In this document: positions 18,681 to 27,558 of the stretch, piece after piece
Layout of the letters: each line of letters begins with the position of its first letter
Position numbering within the stretch: position 1 is the stretch's first letter
Source of the DNA: Rothia sp. (in: high G+C Gram-positive bacteria)
GTDB lineage: Bacteria; Actinomycetota; Actinomycetes; Actinomycetales; Micrococcaceae
Assembly: GCA_030524105.1 (NCBI GenBank)
Contig: JAUNHE010000002.1
Location: 248,001 to 312,000, forward strand
DNA length: 64,000 nt
Direction of reading: 5' to 3'
Notes under the pieces: generated by a model
Told to the model about the DNA's origin: nothing
The model's input: only the letters and a program-made list of their open reading frames with translations
Database searches by the model: none
Program-made: the position numbers and the translations under genes

Positions 18681-19946
18681 ATGCGCATACGTAAAAAGCA
18701 GTTAGCTCTCAGGGCGCTTATTTTAGGTAGCGGTTACACACTGATCTCCTGGCTGCTGACCAAAACAAATCAGCAAAAACGGCCAGACCTCTTTCCCGTC
18801 TACCGGCCCTGGCACCTTATGCTGCCAGCAACAGAAGCAAAAAAAGTTGCCGTCATTTTTAATCCCACCAAAAAAAATGCCCTCTACGGCTGCAAGGTAG
18901 TGCGCGATCAGGTGGCCCAGGCTGGCTGGGCGGAACCTATTTTTTATGAGACTACTGCCGCGGATGCCGGCTACGGCATGGCTACCGATGCCCTCAGCCA
19001 GGGGGCAGAGCTAGTGATTGCTATAGGCGGCGACGGAACAGTGCGCCAGGTTGCTACTGCCCTAGCCGGCCAGTCAGCCGCCCTGGGCATTGTTCCCTTA
19101 GGAACCGGTAATCTGCTGGCCCGCAATCTGGGCCTGGAATACTGGGACATTGCAGCCTGCGTCAATGCTGCCCTGCACGGGCAAGTTCTTGCTATTGACA
19201 TGCTTAAACTCAGGCTGGTTTCTGGCCAGGGCCAGGTGCAGGAGAGCTCCATCATGGTTATGGGTGGAGCGGGCTATGACGCCCAGATTATGACCGACAC
19301 CTCAGAAGACCTTAAGGCTAAACTGGGCTGGCTTGCCTATTTGACCTCGGGCATACGTAATCTTTTAGCCCCCCGACACCTGGTAGAAATTAGGCTGGAT
19401 CAAGGACCGGCCTTTCAACGAAGGTTTCGGTCTGTGCTTGTTGCCAACTGCGGGGAGCTTCAGGGCGGTATCAATCTTGCCTCAACCGTGCATCTAAGAG
19501 ACGGCCAGTTAGAAGTAATTGTGCTCTCCCCCCGAAACCTGATGGGCTGGCTGCGCCTACTAGCCCGGTTTTTACTGGGTCCTTCCCGGTTAAAGCAGCC
19601 TAGGCCTGTTCTAGAACATTTTGTGGGTGCCCAGGTGAACATGGACTTTTTAGATGCCCCCCAGCTGGTGCAGGTTGATGGTGACGTGGTGGGTAGGGTG
19701 CAGAGCCTGCAGGCGGTACTCCAGGCTGAGGCGGTTAAGGTCTGCCTCTACCCACAGGACCAGCCCAGGATTCGCCCCTTAGCTCAAATTCCACAAGAAC
19801 TTATTGACTCCAGGTCCCGGCTCCAGCAGCAGCTGGCTGATTCTACCGATATCCTGATTCAGGAATTTTTGGACAGCGCTGAGCAACGCAGTGAAAAGGT
19901 CAGACGCTGGTTTGAACAGTCCGGGCCTAAGAACCCCAGTGCTTAA
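18681..19946 (+). CDS. Diacylglycerol/lipid kinase family protein
   Basis: Cytosolic lipid kinase of the DAGK catalytic-domain family (YegS/DgkB-like), presumed to phosphorylate diacylglycerol or a related lipid. The nucleotide-binding glycine motif is AIGGDGTVRQVATAL, preceded by VIFNPTKKN and followed by PLGTGNLLARNLGL, all hallmarks of the family. An N-terminal hydrophobic segment (LALRALILGSGYTLISWLL) may associate the protein with the membrane. Length 421 includes a C-terminal helical tail of about 60 residues. The 3' end overlaps the 3' end of pheA by 20 bp in convergent orientation. Confidence 0.92.
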   Translation: MRIRKKQLALRALILGSGYTLISWLLTKTNQQKRPDLFPVYRPWHLMLPATEAKKVAVIFNPTKKNALYGCKVVRDQVAQAGWAEPIFYETTAADAGYGMATDALSQGAELVIAIGGDGTVRQVATALAGQSAALGIVPLGTGNLLARNLGLEYWDIAACVNAALHGQVLAIDMLKLRLVSGQGQVQESSIMVMGGAGYDAQIMTDTSEDLKAKLGWLAYLTSGIRNLLAPRHLVEIRLDQGPAFQRRFRSVLVANCGELQGGINLASTVHLRDGQLEVIVLSPRNLMGWLRLLARFLLGPSRLKQPRPVLEHFVGAQVNMDFLDAPQLVQVDGDVVGRVQSLQAVLQAEAVKVCLYPQDQPRIRPLAQIPQELIDSRSRLQQQLADSTDILIQEFLDSAEQRSEKVRRWFEQSGPKNPSA

Positions 19947-20889
19947 AGTGTTGCAGATGCTCTGGACGACCCTGCGGAAAAAGGGATTCTACCCAGTCTC
20001 TGGCTTCCTCAAAGGCTTCTTCCTCATGCATCTGGGCTACTTGGCTCCTCCTAAAGTCCGCCCGCGGATAGGAGCCTAAAAACTGGATCCCGGGCGAGAC
20101 CCGGTGCAGGCCACGAAGTGCCGCCCTCATCCGCGAGTCATAGATGTGGCCGTCGGCATCAATAGAAAAGTTGTAGGAACCCAGGAAGTCCCCGGTAGGG
20201 CGGGATTCGATCCGGGACAGGTTAATACCGCAAGTAGCAAACTGGTGCAGTAGGTCTAGGAGGGCCCCGGGACGGTCTTGGGGCAGGGGAACGATTAAGG
20301 TTGTTTTGTCTGCCCCCGTTGGCTGAGGTATTGGCGGATTACGGGCAATAAGAACAAAACGGGTAACCGCCTGTTTATTATCAGCAATATTCTCTTCCAA
20401 GACCACGAGCTCCGGGTGTTTTTGAGCCACTGCCGGTGAGCAGATAGCCGCATCGTAGCCGGGATTTTCTGCCAGCAAACCCAAGGCTGCGGCCGCCGTC
20501 GACGGGCCCGGCAGGTACTGGGCCTGGGGTATTTTTTGCTGGGCCCAAAGGCGCACCTGAGCCCAGGCGTGTGTGTGGGTGGAAACCCGCTGAATCTGAG
20601 AAAAATCAGCAGCAGTTTTGGCTAGGAGCACAAACTGGACGGGGAGGAGCACCTCCAGGGTGATCCGCAGCTGGTCGTCAAGGCCGATGGAGTCCAGGGT
20701 TGCTGTAACACCACCCTCTACAGAATTTTCGATGGGCACCATGGCCGCTTCTGCCTGGCCAGAGCGCACTGCTTCAAGAGCTGCCGGCACCGAGCTGGAG
20801 GCAAAGCGCTCGCCTACCAGGGCTGCGGGAACCTTCAAGAGGGCCGTCTCGGTAAAGGTGCCTTCTGGGCCAAGGTAGGTGTAACGCAT
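19927..20889 (-). CDS. pheA: Prephenate dehydratase
   Basis: Converts prephenate to phenylpyruvate in phenylalanine synthesis. The catalytic domain spans residues 1-185: YLGPEGTFTETALL at the start, IENSVEGGVTATLD with the conserved ENS, and TRFVLIARN, the TRF motif with the catalytic Thr. An ACT domain follows (about 200-280) with GALLDLLHQFATCGINLSRIESRP, which binds phenylalanine for feedback inhibition. No chorismate mutase domain is fused, as usual in actinobacteria. Convergent 20-bp overlap with the lipid kinase gene. Confidence 0.96.
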   Translation of the reverse strand: MRYTYLGPEGTFTETALLKVPAALVGERFASSSVPAALEAVRSGQAEAAMVPIENSVEGGVTATLDSIGLDDQLRITLEVLLPVQFVLLAKTAADFSQIQRVSTHTHAWAQVRLWAQQKIPQAQYLPGPSTAAAALGLLAENPGYDAAICSPAVAQKHPELVVLEENIADNKQAVTRFVLIARNPPIPQPTGADKTTLIVPLPQDRPGALLDLLHQFATCGINLSRIESRPTGDFLGSYNFSIDADGHIYDSRMRAALRGLHRVSPGIQFLGSYPRADFRRSQVAQMHEEEAFEEARDWVESLFPQGRPEHLQHFKHWGS

Positions 20890-20977
20890 ACACCTAGTCT
20901 AGGCTAGGCTTAACTTCTGCCTTGGCAGGCTGGGTAATAAATACTTGCTGGCTAAGGGGCCTGCAGGAAGGCAAAAT

Positions 20978-20987
20978 AGACCGGTCT
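20978..20987. repeat. 10-bp perfect palindrome upstream of ald
   Basis: AGACCGGTCT lies in the pheA/ald divergent spacer about 100 bp before the ald start. It is a candidate operator, but no regulator gene is nearby, and short palindromes arise by chance. Confidence 0.25.
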
Positions 20988-21086
20988 GTGGTTTTATGGT
21001 CATAGAAGCCCAATATATTTGCTGTTTGTTCTGCCGAGGAGGACAATTGGAGCCACCGCTATCCAAAGACGTAAGTGGAGGTAACT

Positions 21087-22169
21087 ATGCGCATCAGCGT
21101 ACCCCGTGAGATTAAACCCCAAGAGCAACGCGTAGGCATCACACCGGACGGGGTGCGAGCCTTAGCTCAGGCAGGTCATCAGGTTTTTATCCAGACAGAT
21201 GCCGGGCTGGGGGCAGGCTTTAGCAATCAGGAGTATGAGCAGGCCGGGGCCCAGCTTGTCAGCCAGGAGCAGGCCTGGAATCAGGCTGACTTGCTGGTTA
21301 AAGTGAAGGAACCCATTGAGCAGGAGTACCCTTATCTGCGCCAGGACTTGACCCTTTTTACCTACCTGCACCTTGCAGCGGATCGTCCTCTTACCGAGGC
21401 TCTACTGAAGAGTAAAACCCGGGCTATCGCCTATGAAACCGTTGGTAGCGGCCGGGCGCTGCCTCTGCTACTGCCTATGAGCGAGGTGGCTGGGCGTTTG
21501 GCAGGTTCTGCGGCGGCCCAGTATCTGCTGGGGACCCAGGGCGGTCCGGGAATTCTGCTGGGTGGAGTGCCGGGTGTTGCTCCCGCTCGTGTGCTGGTTA
21601 TCGGCGGCGGCGTGGTGGGCACCCAGGCTGCTCAGATGTGTGTGGGGCTCGGGGCTGAGGTGACTATTATCGAAGGTTACGGCCCGCGGGTACGCCAGTT
21701 AACAGAAATTTTTGGTTCTAGCTGCCGGGTTCTTAACTCTACCCCGGCCAATATAGATCGTGAGTTAGTCTCGGCGGACGTCATTATAGGTTCTGTGCTG
21801 GTGCCCGGAGCTCAAACACCCAAGCTGGTGCGCAGGGAGCATCTGGCCAGCATGAAGCCCGGTGCCTTACTCATTGATGTCGCCATTGATCAGGGAGGTT
21901 GTTTTGAAACCTCTCACCCAACGACCTATCAGGATCCTATTTTTGAGCAGGACGGCATCCGCCACTATTGTGTGGCCAATATGCCCGGGGCTGTGCCACG
22001 CACCTCAACCCTGGCCCTTACCGATGCCACCTTGCCCTATATCATGCGGTTAGCAGGAGGCGTTTCGCAGGCGCTGGAAGCAGACCCAGCCTTGGCTGCC
22101 GGTTTGAATACGGACGGCGGTAGCATTACCTATGCTGCTGTTGCCCAGGCTTTCCAGGATCTAAGCTAA
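21087..22169 (+). CDS. ald: Alanine dehydrogenase
   Basis: NAD-dependent interconversion of L-alanine with pyruvate plus ammonia. N-terminal MRISVPREIKPQEQRVGITP carries the pyruvate-binding Arg and Lys positions. The dinucleotide-binding Rossmann motif is VLVIGGGVVGTQAAQ, preceded by LLGGVPGVAPARV; MSEVAGRLA is family-typical. The ATG at 21087 is chosen because a GGAGG site sits at 21077-21081; an in-frame GTG at 21075 overlaps that site. Length 360. A strong terminator follows, so it is a single-gene unit. Confidence 0.96.
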   Translation: MRISVPREIKPQEQRVGITPDGVRALAQAGHQVFIQTDAGLGAGFSNQEYEQAGAQLVSQEQAWNQADLLVKVKEPIEQEYPYLRQDLTLFTYLHLAADRPLTEALLKSKTRAIAYETVGSGRALPLLLPMSEVAGRLAGSAAAQYLLGTQGGPGILLGGVPGVAPARVLVIGGGVVGTQAAQMCVGLGAEVTIIEGYGPRVRQLTEIFGSSCRVLNSTPANIDRELVSADVIIGSVLVPGAQTPKLVRREHLASMKPGALLIDVAIDQGGCFETSHPTTYQDPIFEQDGIRHYCVANMPGAVPRTSTLALTDATLPYIMRLAGGVSQALEADPALAAGLNTDGGSITYAAVAQAFQDLS

Positions 22170-22184
22170 GGGGCCCCTATAAAA

Positions 22185-22235
22185 GGCTGCCGGTCGAGGG
22201 GTTTCATCCTCCCTGACCGGCAGCCTCCTGTTTTT
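22185..22235 (+). terminator. Rho-independent terminator of ald
   Basis: An 11-bp perfect stem GGCTGCCGGTC / GACCGGCAGCC (22185-22195 and 22215-22225) with a 19-nt loop is followed by TCCTGTTTTT. It lies 15 bp after the ald stop. Confidence 0.85.
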
Positions 22236-22252
22236 ACTCTGCCAGCTCTTCG

Positions 22253-22672
22253 TTACTGTGCCAGCTGTTCTTTTGCCTCAGGATCTGCATCTTTAAGAAA
22301 ATCTTCGATCCGCTGGGCCTCGGTTTCTTCTCCCAGGGCTGTGGCGGCGACTCCCAGCAGGTAGAGAGCCTGCAAAAACCCCCTATTGGGCTGGTGAGAG
22401 AAGGGTATGGGGCCGTGCCCCTTCCAGCCGGCAGCCCGCAGGGCATCCAGGCCGCGGTGGTAGCCAACCCGGGCATAGGCGTAGCCTTCTATTGTTTTAC
22501 CGGCTTGTAAGGCCTGCTGAGCTAGCAGCGCCCAGACCAGAGAGGACTGAGGAAAATCTCTCACAAGATCTGCCGCCTGTTCGCCGGCCCCCAGGCGGAT
22601 TTCTAGTTCCGCCTCTTTGGGTAGGTAGGTAGGGCCCGGTCCGTCCAAAAGATTTTTTCCTGTCAAGCTCAT
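22253..22672 (-). CDS. DUF3151 family protein
   Basis: Conserved actinobacterial protein of unknown function, commonly found next to class II fructose-bisphosphate aldolase, as here (27 bp after fba on the same strand). The family's pattern is visible: LLDGPGPTYLP at the N terminus, ALLAQQAL in a helical region, YAYARVGYHRGLDALRAAGWKG in the centre, and PNRGFLQALYLLG. The 139-residue length is normal. Helical, TPR-like in appearance; no catalytic motif. Confidence 0.88.
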   Translation of the reverse strand: MSLTGKNLLDGPGPTYLPKEAELEIRLGAGEQAADLVRDFPQSSLVWALLAQQALQAGKTIEGYAYARVGYHRGLDALRAAGWKGHGPIPFSHQPNRGFLQALYLLGVAATALGEETEAQRIEDFLKDADPEAKEQLAQ

Positions 22673-22699
22673 CTCTGTACCGTCCTTTGTAGAAGAGTT

Positions 22700-23722
22700 T
22701 TAGCCAATGGAGGTGCCCACGGAGCCAAGCTGGCGGGCTGCCTCTACGACACGAGCGCTCATGCCGGCTTCTGCGGCAGCACCCCAGACGCGCGGGTCGT
22801 AGGTTTTTTTGTTGCCTACTTCGCCGTCAATCTTAAGCACACCGTCGTAATTGCTGAGCATGTGCCCTGCTACGGGACGGGTGTAAGCGTACTGGGTGTC
22901 TGTATCAATGTTCATCTTGATGACGCCGTAGGAGACGGCATCGGCAATTTCTTGTTCTGTGGAGCCAGATCCACCGTGGAAAACCAGGTAGAACGGCTTT
23001 TCTTGACCGTACTTGGCTCCTACCTCATCCTGAATTTGCTTGAGTAGTTCGGGACGGAGGTGGACGTTGCCCGGCTTATAGACACCGTGTACGTTGCCAA
23101 AGGTTAAGGCTGCCATGTAGCTGCCTTTTTCGCCTAGGCCAATAGCCTCTACAGTTTTAATGGCGTCTTCTGTGGTGGTGTAGAGGGAATCGTCAATAGC
23201 GCCTTCCACACCGTCTTCTTCGCCGCCGACAGCCCCAATTTCTACTTCTAGTACCTGGTGGTTGGCATGGGTGCGGGCAATAAGCTGCTGAGCAATTTCT
23301 AGGTTTTCCTCCAAAGAGATAGCCGAGCCGTCCCACATGTGGGAGTTAAAGATGGGATCTTCCCCGCGCGCTACAGCCTTTTCTGATTCTTCCAGCAGGG
23401 GCAGTACGTAGGAATCCAGTTTGTCTTTGGGGCAGTGGTCGGTGTGGAGGGCAATGTTAACGTCGTACTGGCTAGCAACAACTTTGGCGTAGGCAGCAAA
23501 TGCTAGGGCACCAACAACCATGTCTTTTTTGGATGCCCCCGACCAGTAGGCTGCCCCGCCGGTAGAAGCCTGAACAATACCGTCAGAACCAGCTTCTGCA
23601 AAGCCCTGGATTGCTGCGTTCAGGGTTTGGGATGAGGTGACGTTAATTGCCGGGTAGGCAAAGCCCTTGGTCTTTGCATTTTCCAGCATTTCTGCGTATT
23701 TTTCCGGGCTTGCAATGGGCAT
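22700..23722 (-). CDS. fba: Fructose-bisphosphate aldolase, class II
   Basis: Zn-dependent aldolase of glycolysis and gluconeogenesis that splits fructose-1,6-bisphosphate. Zinc-site and active-site segments are visible: IALHTDHCPK with the DHC motif, GGEEDGVEGAID with catalytic Glu residues, FGNVHGVYKPG with a zinc His, and VFHGGSGSTEQEI. The start is ATG 23722 (MPIASPEKY), set by an AAGGAG site; an upstream in-frame start would add ten unrelated residues. Length 340 is standard. The DUF3151 gene follows in the same operon. Confidence 0.97.
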   Translation of the reverse strand: MPIASPEKYAEMLENAKTKGFAYPAINVTSSQTLNAAIQGFAEAGSDGIVQASTGGAAYWSGASKKDMVVGALAFAAYAKVVASQYDVNIALHTDHCPKDKLDSYVLPLLEESEKAVARGEDPIFNSHMWDGSAISLEENLEIAQQLIARTHANHQVLEVEIGAVGGEEDGVEGAIDDSLYTTTEDAIKTVEAIGLGEKGSYMAALTFGNVHGVYKPGNVHLRPELLKQIQDEVGAKYGQEKPFYLVFHGGSGSTEQEIADAVSYGVIKMNIDTDTQYAYTRPVAGHMLSNYDGVLKIDGEVGNKKTYDPRVWGAAAEAGMSARVVEAARQLGSVGTSIG

Positions 23723-23752
23723 GCTGACTCCTTGATTGTGGCGGGTGCTCAC

Positions 23753-24169
23753 CCTTGTGGTGGCACCGGTAGGTGGCGGTCCTTCAAGCGGATTGCCGGG
23801 GAGGATCGTCCACTGCCTATTCTAACAAGCCCGTCCCGGAACTGAAGGTTTACTACAAAGCTATTTCCCACATAAACCCACTTATAGTCAAATAATCACA
23901 TATAGCTTAATCCGGTGTTTCTGCGAAAGTTAAGCGTCTTTTGGGTTCCAAGAGTAAAAATAGCAAATATAACAACATAATGCGGTCTCAAACTAAGAAG
24001 AATTGGGCTGCCTTCTGCCGGTAATATTGCCGCCACACAAAGAAGTACAGCGTAATCAAGGGCACATTTGCTAACTTTTAGTTAGCATGACATAAACAAC
24101 ACACCGCATTATGAAGTACCGGGCTGGCCTGCTTCGGTTCTTCTGTCCCTGTTTGGCTAAGGAATAATC
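23753..24169. promoter_or_regulatory. Long leader region with nested inverted repeats, upstream of the DASS transporter
   Basis: The spacer between fba and the transporter carries no gene. An 11-bp perfect inverted repeat, CATAATGCGGT (23976-23986) and ACCGCATTATG (24103-24113), flanks a small hairpin GCTAAC-TTTTA-GTTAGC (24070-24086). The transporter ATG follows an AAGGAAT ribosome site. These repeats may be regulator sites, a leader-RNA fold or remnants of an inserted element; the sequence does not decide. Confidence 0.4.
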
Positions 24170-25795
24170 ATGACGGATAAGCGGCGGCATCACGATCAGC
24201 CCCACATGGTTGGTGACCATCTCAAAAACTATGAGCCCATACCCACCCAGGCCATTGGCCAGCTTCAGCTCTCCCGTGGGGCGCAAGCAGAGGAGGTAGA
24301 GGCTCAGGAACGTAAAAAAAGACTGCTGGGCCTGGTTGGGGCCCCACTGCTGGCTCTGATCGTCTATTTTGTGCTACCACAAGACCTAGAACACGGGGCT
24401 AAGCTGACTGCTGCTACGGCTATTCTTATGGGTGGCTGGTGGATGACCGAAGCCCTGCCTATTCCGGCAACGGCGCTGATTCCCCTGGTGGTCTTTCCAC
24501 TCTTAAATTCCGACGTCAAAATTGATGAGATCGGTGCCTCCTACGGCAATAACATCATTTTTCTTTTTATGGGTGGCTTCTTGCTGGCCTTAGGCATGCA
24601 GCGCTGGAACCTACACCGGCGTATAGCCCTTCTTACCCTTAAAATGATGGGTACTAAACCTTCAGCTATGGTGGCCGGCTTTATGATGGCTACAGGATTT
24701 TTGTCGATGTGGGTTTCTAACACGGCTACCGCTGTGATGATGCTTCCTATTGGTGTTTCTGTGCTGACTTTGATCACTCAGATTCAGAAGAAACCGGCAG
24801 CCCAGCAGGCTGAGGGGCAGCCGGCAGGTGGGGCGGCAGAGGCTGTTATCAGGTCTAATTTTGGTAGCGCCTTAATGCTCGGTATTGCCTATGCCTCTTC
24901 TATTGGTTCTCTGGGTACCCTGATTGGCACCCCACCCAATACTTTGCTGGCCGGTTATATGGAAAAAACCCACGGTATAAAAATTGGTTTTGGCCAGTGG
25001 ATGCTGGTGGGAGTGCCCCTAGCTGTGGTCATGATGTTTATCTGCTGGTTCTTGCTCACTAAGGTACTCTTTAAGCCCGAGATTAAGGAGATTCCAGGGG
25101 GTAAGGAGCTGATCAACTCTGAGTACCAAAAACTTGGTCCCATGAGTTCGGGCGAAATTCGTGTCCTTATTATTTTTGTTCTGGCCGCTCTCTCCTGGAT
25201 TTTTATCCCTATTCTTTTTGCAGAGCCTCCTATTACCGATGCCGGTATCGCTATTCTGGTGGGTCTTATTCTTTTCCTTTTGCCAGCCGGTTCTGCCGGT
25301 AAGGCTGGTGTGCGCCTGATTGATTGGGATACGGCTATGCAGCTGCCCTGGGGTGTGCTTCTGCTCTTTGGTGGTGGCCTGGCTCTTTCTGGTCAGTTTT
25401 CTAGCTCGGGTTTAACCACCTGGATTGGGGAGTCCGTGGGGCATCTGGAAGGTGTGCCGGCCTGGGTGCTGGTCATCCTGCTAACAACGGGCATTATCTT
25501 CTTGACGGAGCTGACCTCCAACACCGCCACAGCAGCAACCTTTTTGCCGGTTGCCGGGGGTATTGCCTTGGGCATGGGTTACGAGCCCCTTTTACTGGCT
25601 ATCCCCGTTGCCTTGTCGGCAACTTGTGCCTTTATGCTGCCGGTTGCGACCCCGCCCAATGCTATTGCCTACGGCTCTGGTTACGTGACAATCGGGCAGA
25701 TGGTTAAAGGTGGCCTCTGGCTTAACCTGATTGGCATTGTCTTGATCTCGCTGCTGACTCTCACCATTGCCAGCTCGGTCTTTAACCTAGGTTAG
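24170..25795 (+). CDS. SLC13/DASS family anion (dicarboxylate or sulfate) transporter
   Basis: Membrane protein with about 11-13 helices of the divalent anion:Na+ symporter family. The two conserved hairpin motifs are seen in both repeats: SMWVSNTATAVMMLP and LTSNTATAATFLPVAG (the SNT signature that coordinates Na+ and substrate). The stretches IGTPPNTLLAGY and VATPPNAIAYGSG fit the same fold. A 60-residue, mostly hydrophilic N-terminal cytoplasmic segment precedes helix 1. Likely substrates are succinate, fumarate, malate or citrate. It is divergent from fba and stands alone. Confidence 0.9.
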   Translation: MTDKRRHHDQPHMVGDHLKNYEPIPTQAIGQLQLSRGAQAEEVEAQERKKRLLGLVGAPLLALIVYFVLPQDLEHGAKLTAATAILMGGWWMTEALPIPATALIPLVVFPLLNSDVKIDEIGASYGNNIIFLFMGGFLLALGMQRWNLHRRIALLTLKMMGTKPSAMVAGFMMATGFLSMWVSNTATAVMMLPIGVSVLTLITQIQKKPAAQQAEGQPAGGAAEAVIRSNFGSALMLGIAYASSIGSLGTLIGTPPNTLLAGYMEKTHGIKIGFGQWMLVGVPLAVVMMFICWFLLTKVLFKPEIKEIPGGKELINSEYQKLGPMSSGEIRVLIIFVLAALSWIFIPILFAEPPITDAGIAILVGLILFLLPAGSAGKAGVRLIDWDTAMQLPWGVLLLFGGGLALSGQFSSSGLTTWIGESVGHLEGVPAWVLVILLTTGIIFLTELTSNTATAATFLPVAGGIALGMGYEPLLLAIPVALSATCAFMLPVATPPNAIAYGSGYVTIGQMVKGGLWLNLIGIVLISLLTLTIASSVFNLG

Positions 25796-25831
25796 GGTTG
25801 CACCGTCCGCCTCCTTGGCCTTAGGGGCGCC

Positions 25832-25860
25832 TAGGCCGGTGCGGTTAGGCCGGTGCGGTT
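25832..25860. repeat. 14-bp tandem duplication at the trmH 3' end
   Basis: TAGGCCGGTGCGGT occurs twice in a row (25832-25845 and 25846-25859), touching the stop codon of the methyltransferase gene. It looks like a recent slippage duplication. Confidence 0.7.
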
Positions 25861-26542
25861 AGCTGCTGCTTTCTTGGCCGAAGGCGTGGGCCCGAATCCA
25901 GGCGTGCATGGCAATAGCGGCTGCTGAGGCTGCGTTGATGGAGCGGGTGGAGCCGTACTGGGCTATAGATAGGGTGTCCTGGGCTAGCTGGTGAATGTCT
26001 TTGCTCAGCCCGGGACCTTCCTGGCCAAAAACCAGCACACAGTCTTTGGGCAGTGGGTAGGTTTCTAGGGGTTTAGAGTCTGGAAAGTTGTCGATTCCGA
26101 TGACGGCCAGTTTATTTTCCTGGGCCCAGGCGGCAAAGTCTGCTGCTGTGGCATGGTGGCGAATGTGCTGGTAGCGGTCGGTGACCATAGCTCCCCTGCG
26201 GTTCCAGCGTTTTCTGCCAATAATGTGGACTTCTTTGGCTAGGAAGGCGTTGGCTGTGCGCACAACACTGCCAATGTTAAGATCGTGCTGCCAGTTTTCG
26301 ATGGCGACGTGAAAGCTGTGCCTCCTGCTGTCTAGGTCTGCAATGATGGCCTGCATATTCCAGTAGCGGTATTTATCGATGACGTTCCGGTGATCACCCT
26401 GGGCCAGTAGCTCTGGGTCCCACTGGGGCCCTTGCGGTAGTGGTCCTTGCCAGGGCCCCACCCCTGGGTTGTCACCGGGGTCCGCCGGATGCTCTTGGCT
26501 TGCCGGGAGGGTGTTTGGAGAGCTGGATTCGCTTGAGCACAT
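25859..26542 (-). CDS. SpoU/TrmH-type RNA 2'-O-ribose methyltransferase
   Basis: SPOUT-fold SAM-dependent methyltransferase acting on tRNA or rRNA. The three SPOUT motifs are present: NIGSVVRTANAF (motif 1), VFGQEGPGLSKDI (motif 2) and STRSINAASAAAIAMHAW (motif 3), which form the trefoil knot. The first 55 residues are Pro/Gly/Ser-rich and probably disordered. Length 227 fits TrmH-like proteins. The target nucleotide is unknown. A 385-bp spacer separates it from pyrE upstream. Confidence 0.9.
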   Translation of the reverse strand: MCSSESSSPNTLPASQEHPADPGDNPGVGPWQGPLPQGPQWDPELLAQGDHRNVIDKYRYWNMQAIIADLDSRRHSFHVAIENWQHDLNIGSVVRTANAFLAKEVHIIGRKRWNRRGAMVTDRYQHIRHHATAADFAAWAQENKLAVIGIDNFPDSKPLETYPLPKDCVLVFGQEGPGLSKDIHQLAQDTLSIAQYGSTRSINAASAAAIAMHAWIRAHAFGQESSS

Positions 26543-26927
26543 ATGAAGTTCTAGCTTTCTGTGATCTGCCGCCGGTGGGTCGTCTGCGTCATTAAAATTT
26601 TTTTTGAGGCTTCTTGATAGAGGGGTTAGAGGCTGGGCCCCTGCCTTTGCAGGTTAAGCTGCTCACCTGCTGGCAGGCCTCCTAGCTCAACCCAAACCCT
26701 ACTAAACTGTGTCATATGCTCGAAGGCAGCTTGTGCACAACACGCCCTGGAATCATAAAGCTGAGCCTTAGCGGTGGAGGCGAGTCCCACTAGGCCCAAG
26801 ATCCATCATTGGGAAACGATTGCTTGAACCGGCGAAGGGCGAGCCAGCTATCTCCCGGCAGGTTTACCCCCTATAAGCCAGCCTCGCCCTGCCCACCTTA
26901 GTCAAAGAGAGCCCAGAAACTCCCCTG
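26543..26927. other. Intergenic region between pyrE and the RNA methyltransferase
   Basis: 385 bp with no open frame supported on either strand. Contains a 7-bp inverted repeat GGGCGAG (26837-26843) / CTCGCCC (26883-26889). On the minus strand it also contains CCGGGAGATAGCTGG (26844-26858), which matches a conserved 23S rRNA stretch as remembered. The flanks do not resemble 23S rRNA, and none of the known riboswitch or housekeeping RNA cores was recognised. It could hold an unlisted small RNA or the methyltransferase leader. Confidence 0.35.
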
Positions 26928-27509
26928 CTAGTCTAGCCCCAGGTCCGCCTTGGAATAAGCATAGAGATACGGGATGCCGGCGGCTTGCTCCACCTTTTCC
27001 TGAGCACCGGTAGCACGGTCTACAATCACAGCCACTGCAGCAACCTTAGCCCCAGCAGCCCGCAAAGCCTCAACAGCGGTCAGCACCGAACCCCCCGTCG
27101 TACAGGTATCTTCCACAGCAAGGACGGTACGCCCAGCAACATCCGGGCCCTCCACCTGCCTGCCCATCCCATAAGACTTTTGGGCCTTACGCACCACAAA
27201 AGCGTCAATAGAGCGGCCCAAACCAGCCGCCCGATGCATAATAGCGTTACCCACTGGGTCCGCCCCCATGGTCAAACCACCGGCAGCATCAAATGCAATA
27301 CCTTCACGGTCAAGCAAATCCAGCATAACCTGCCCCACCAAGACCGCCGCCTCATGCTGTAAGGTTACCCGCCGTAAATCCACATAATAGTTAGCCTGCT
27401 TACCCGAAGAAAGCGTCACCTTACCGGGAACCACTGCAAGATCCACAATAAGCTGGCGCAAGCGCTGCCAGGCCTGATCACTAGATAAAGAAGAGTGCGT
27501 CATAGTCAT
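26928..27509 (-). CDS. pyrE: Orotate phosphoribosyltransferase
   Basis: Makes OMP from orotate and PRPP in pyrimidine synthesis. The PRPP loop is VLAVEDTCTTGGSVLTAVEAL, with the acidic pair replaced by E-D. The substrate loop region FVVRKAQKSYGMGRQVEG and the N-terminal KVTLSSGKQANYYVDLRRV are family-typical. Length 193 is normal. It is not linked to other pyr genes here; the uracil permease lies far away at 40936. The rhodanese gene ends 49 bp upstream on the same strand. Confidence 0.95.
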   Translation of the reverse strand: MTMTHSSLSSDQAWQRLRQLIVDLAVVPGKVTLSSGKQANYYVDLRRVTLQHEAAVLVGQVMLDLLDREGIAFDAAGGLTMGADPVGNAIMHRAAGLGRSIDAFVVRKAQKSYGMGRQVEGPDVAGRTVLAVEDTCTTGGSVLTAVEALRAAGAKVAAVAVIVDRATGAQEKVEQAAGIPYLYAYSKADLGLD

Positions 27510-27558
27510 AGCACTATCCTAACCGCTACCGGGGCCCCTACAGCAGCCAACAAGAGTC

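Noticed and set aside
26837..26889. 4.5S/SRP RNA, tmRNA or RNase P RNA on either strand
   Set aside because: None of their conserved cores is present; only one 7-bp stem is seen.
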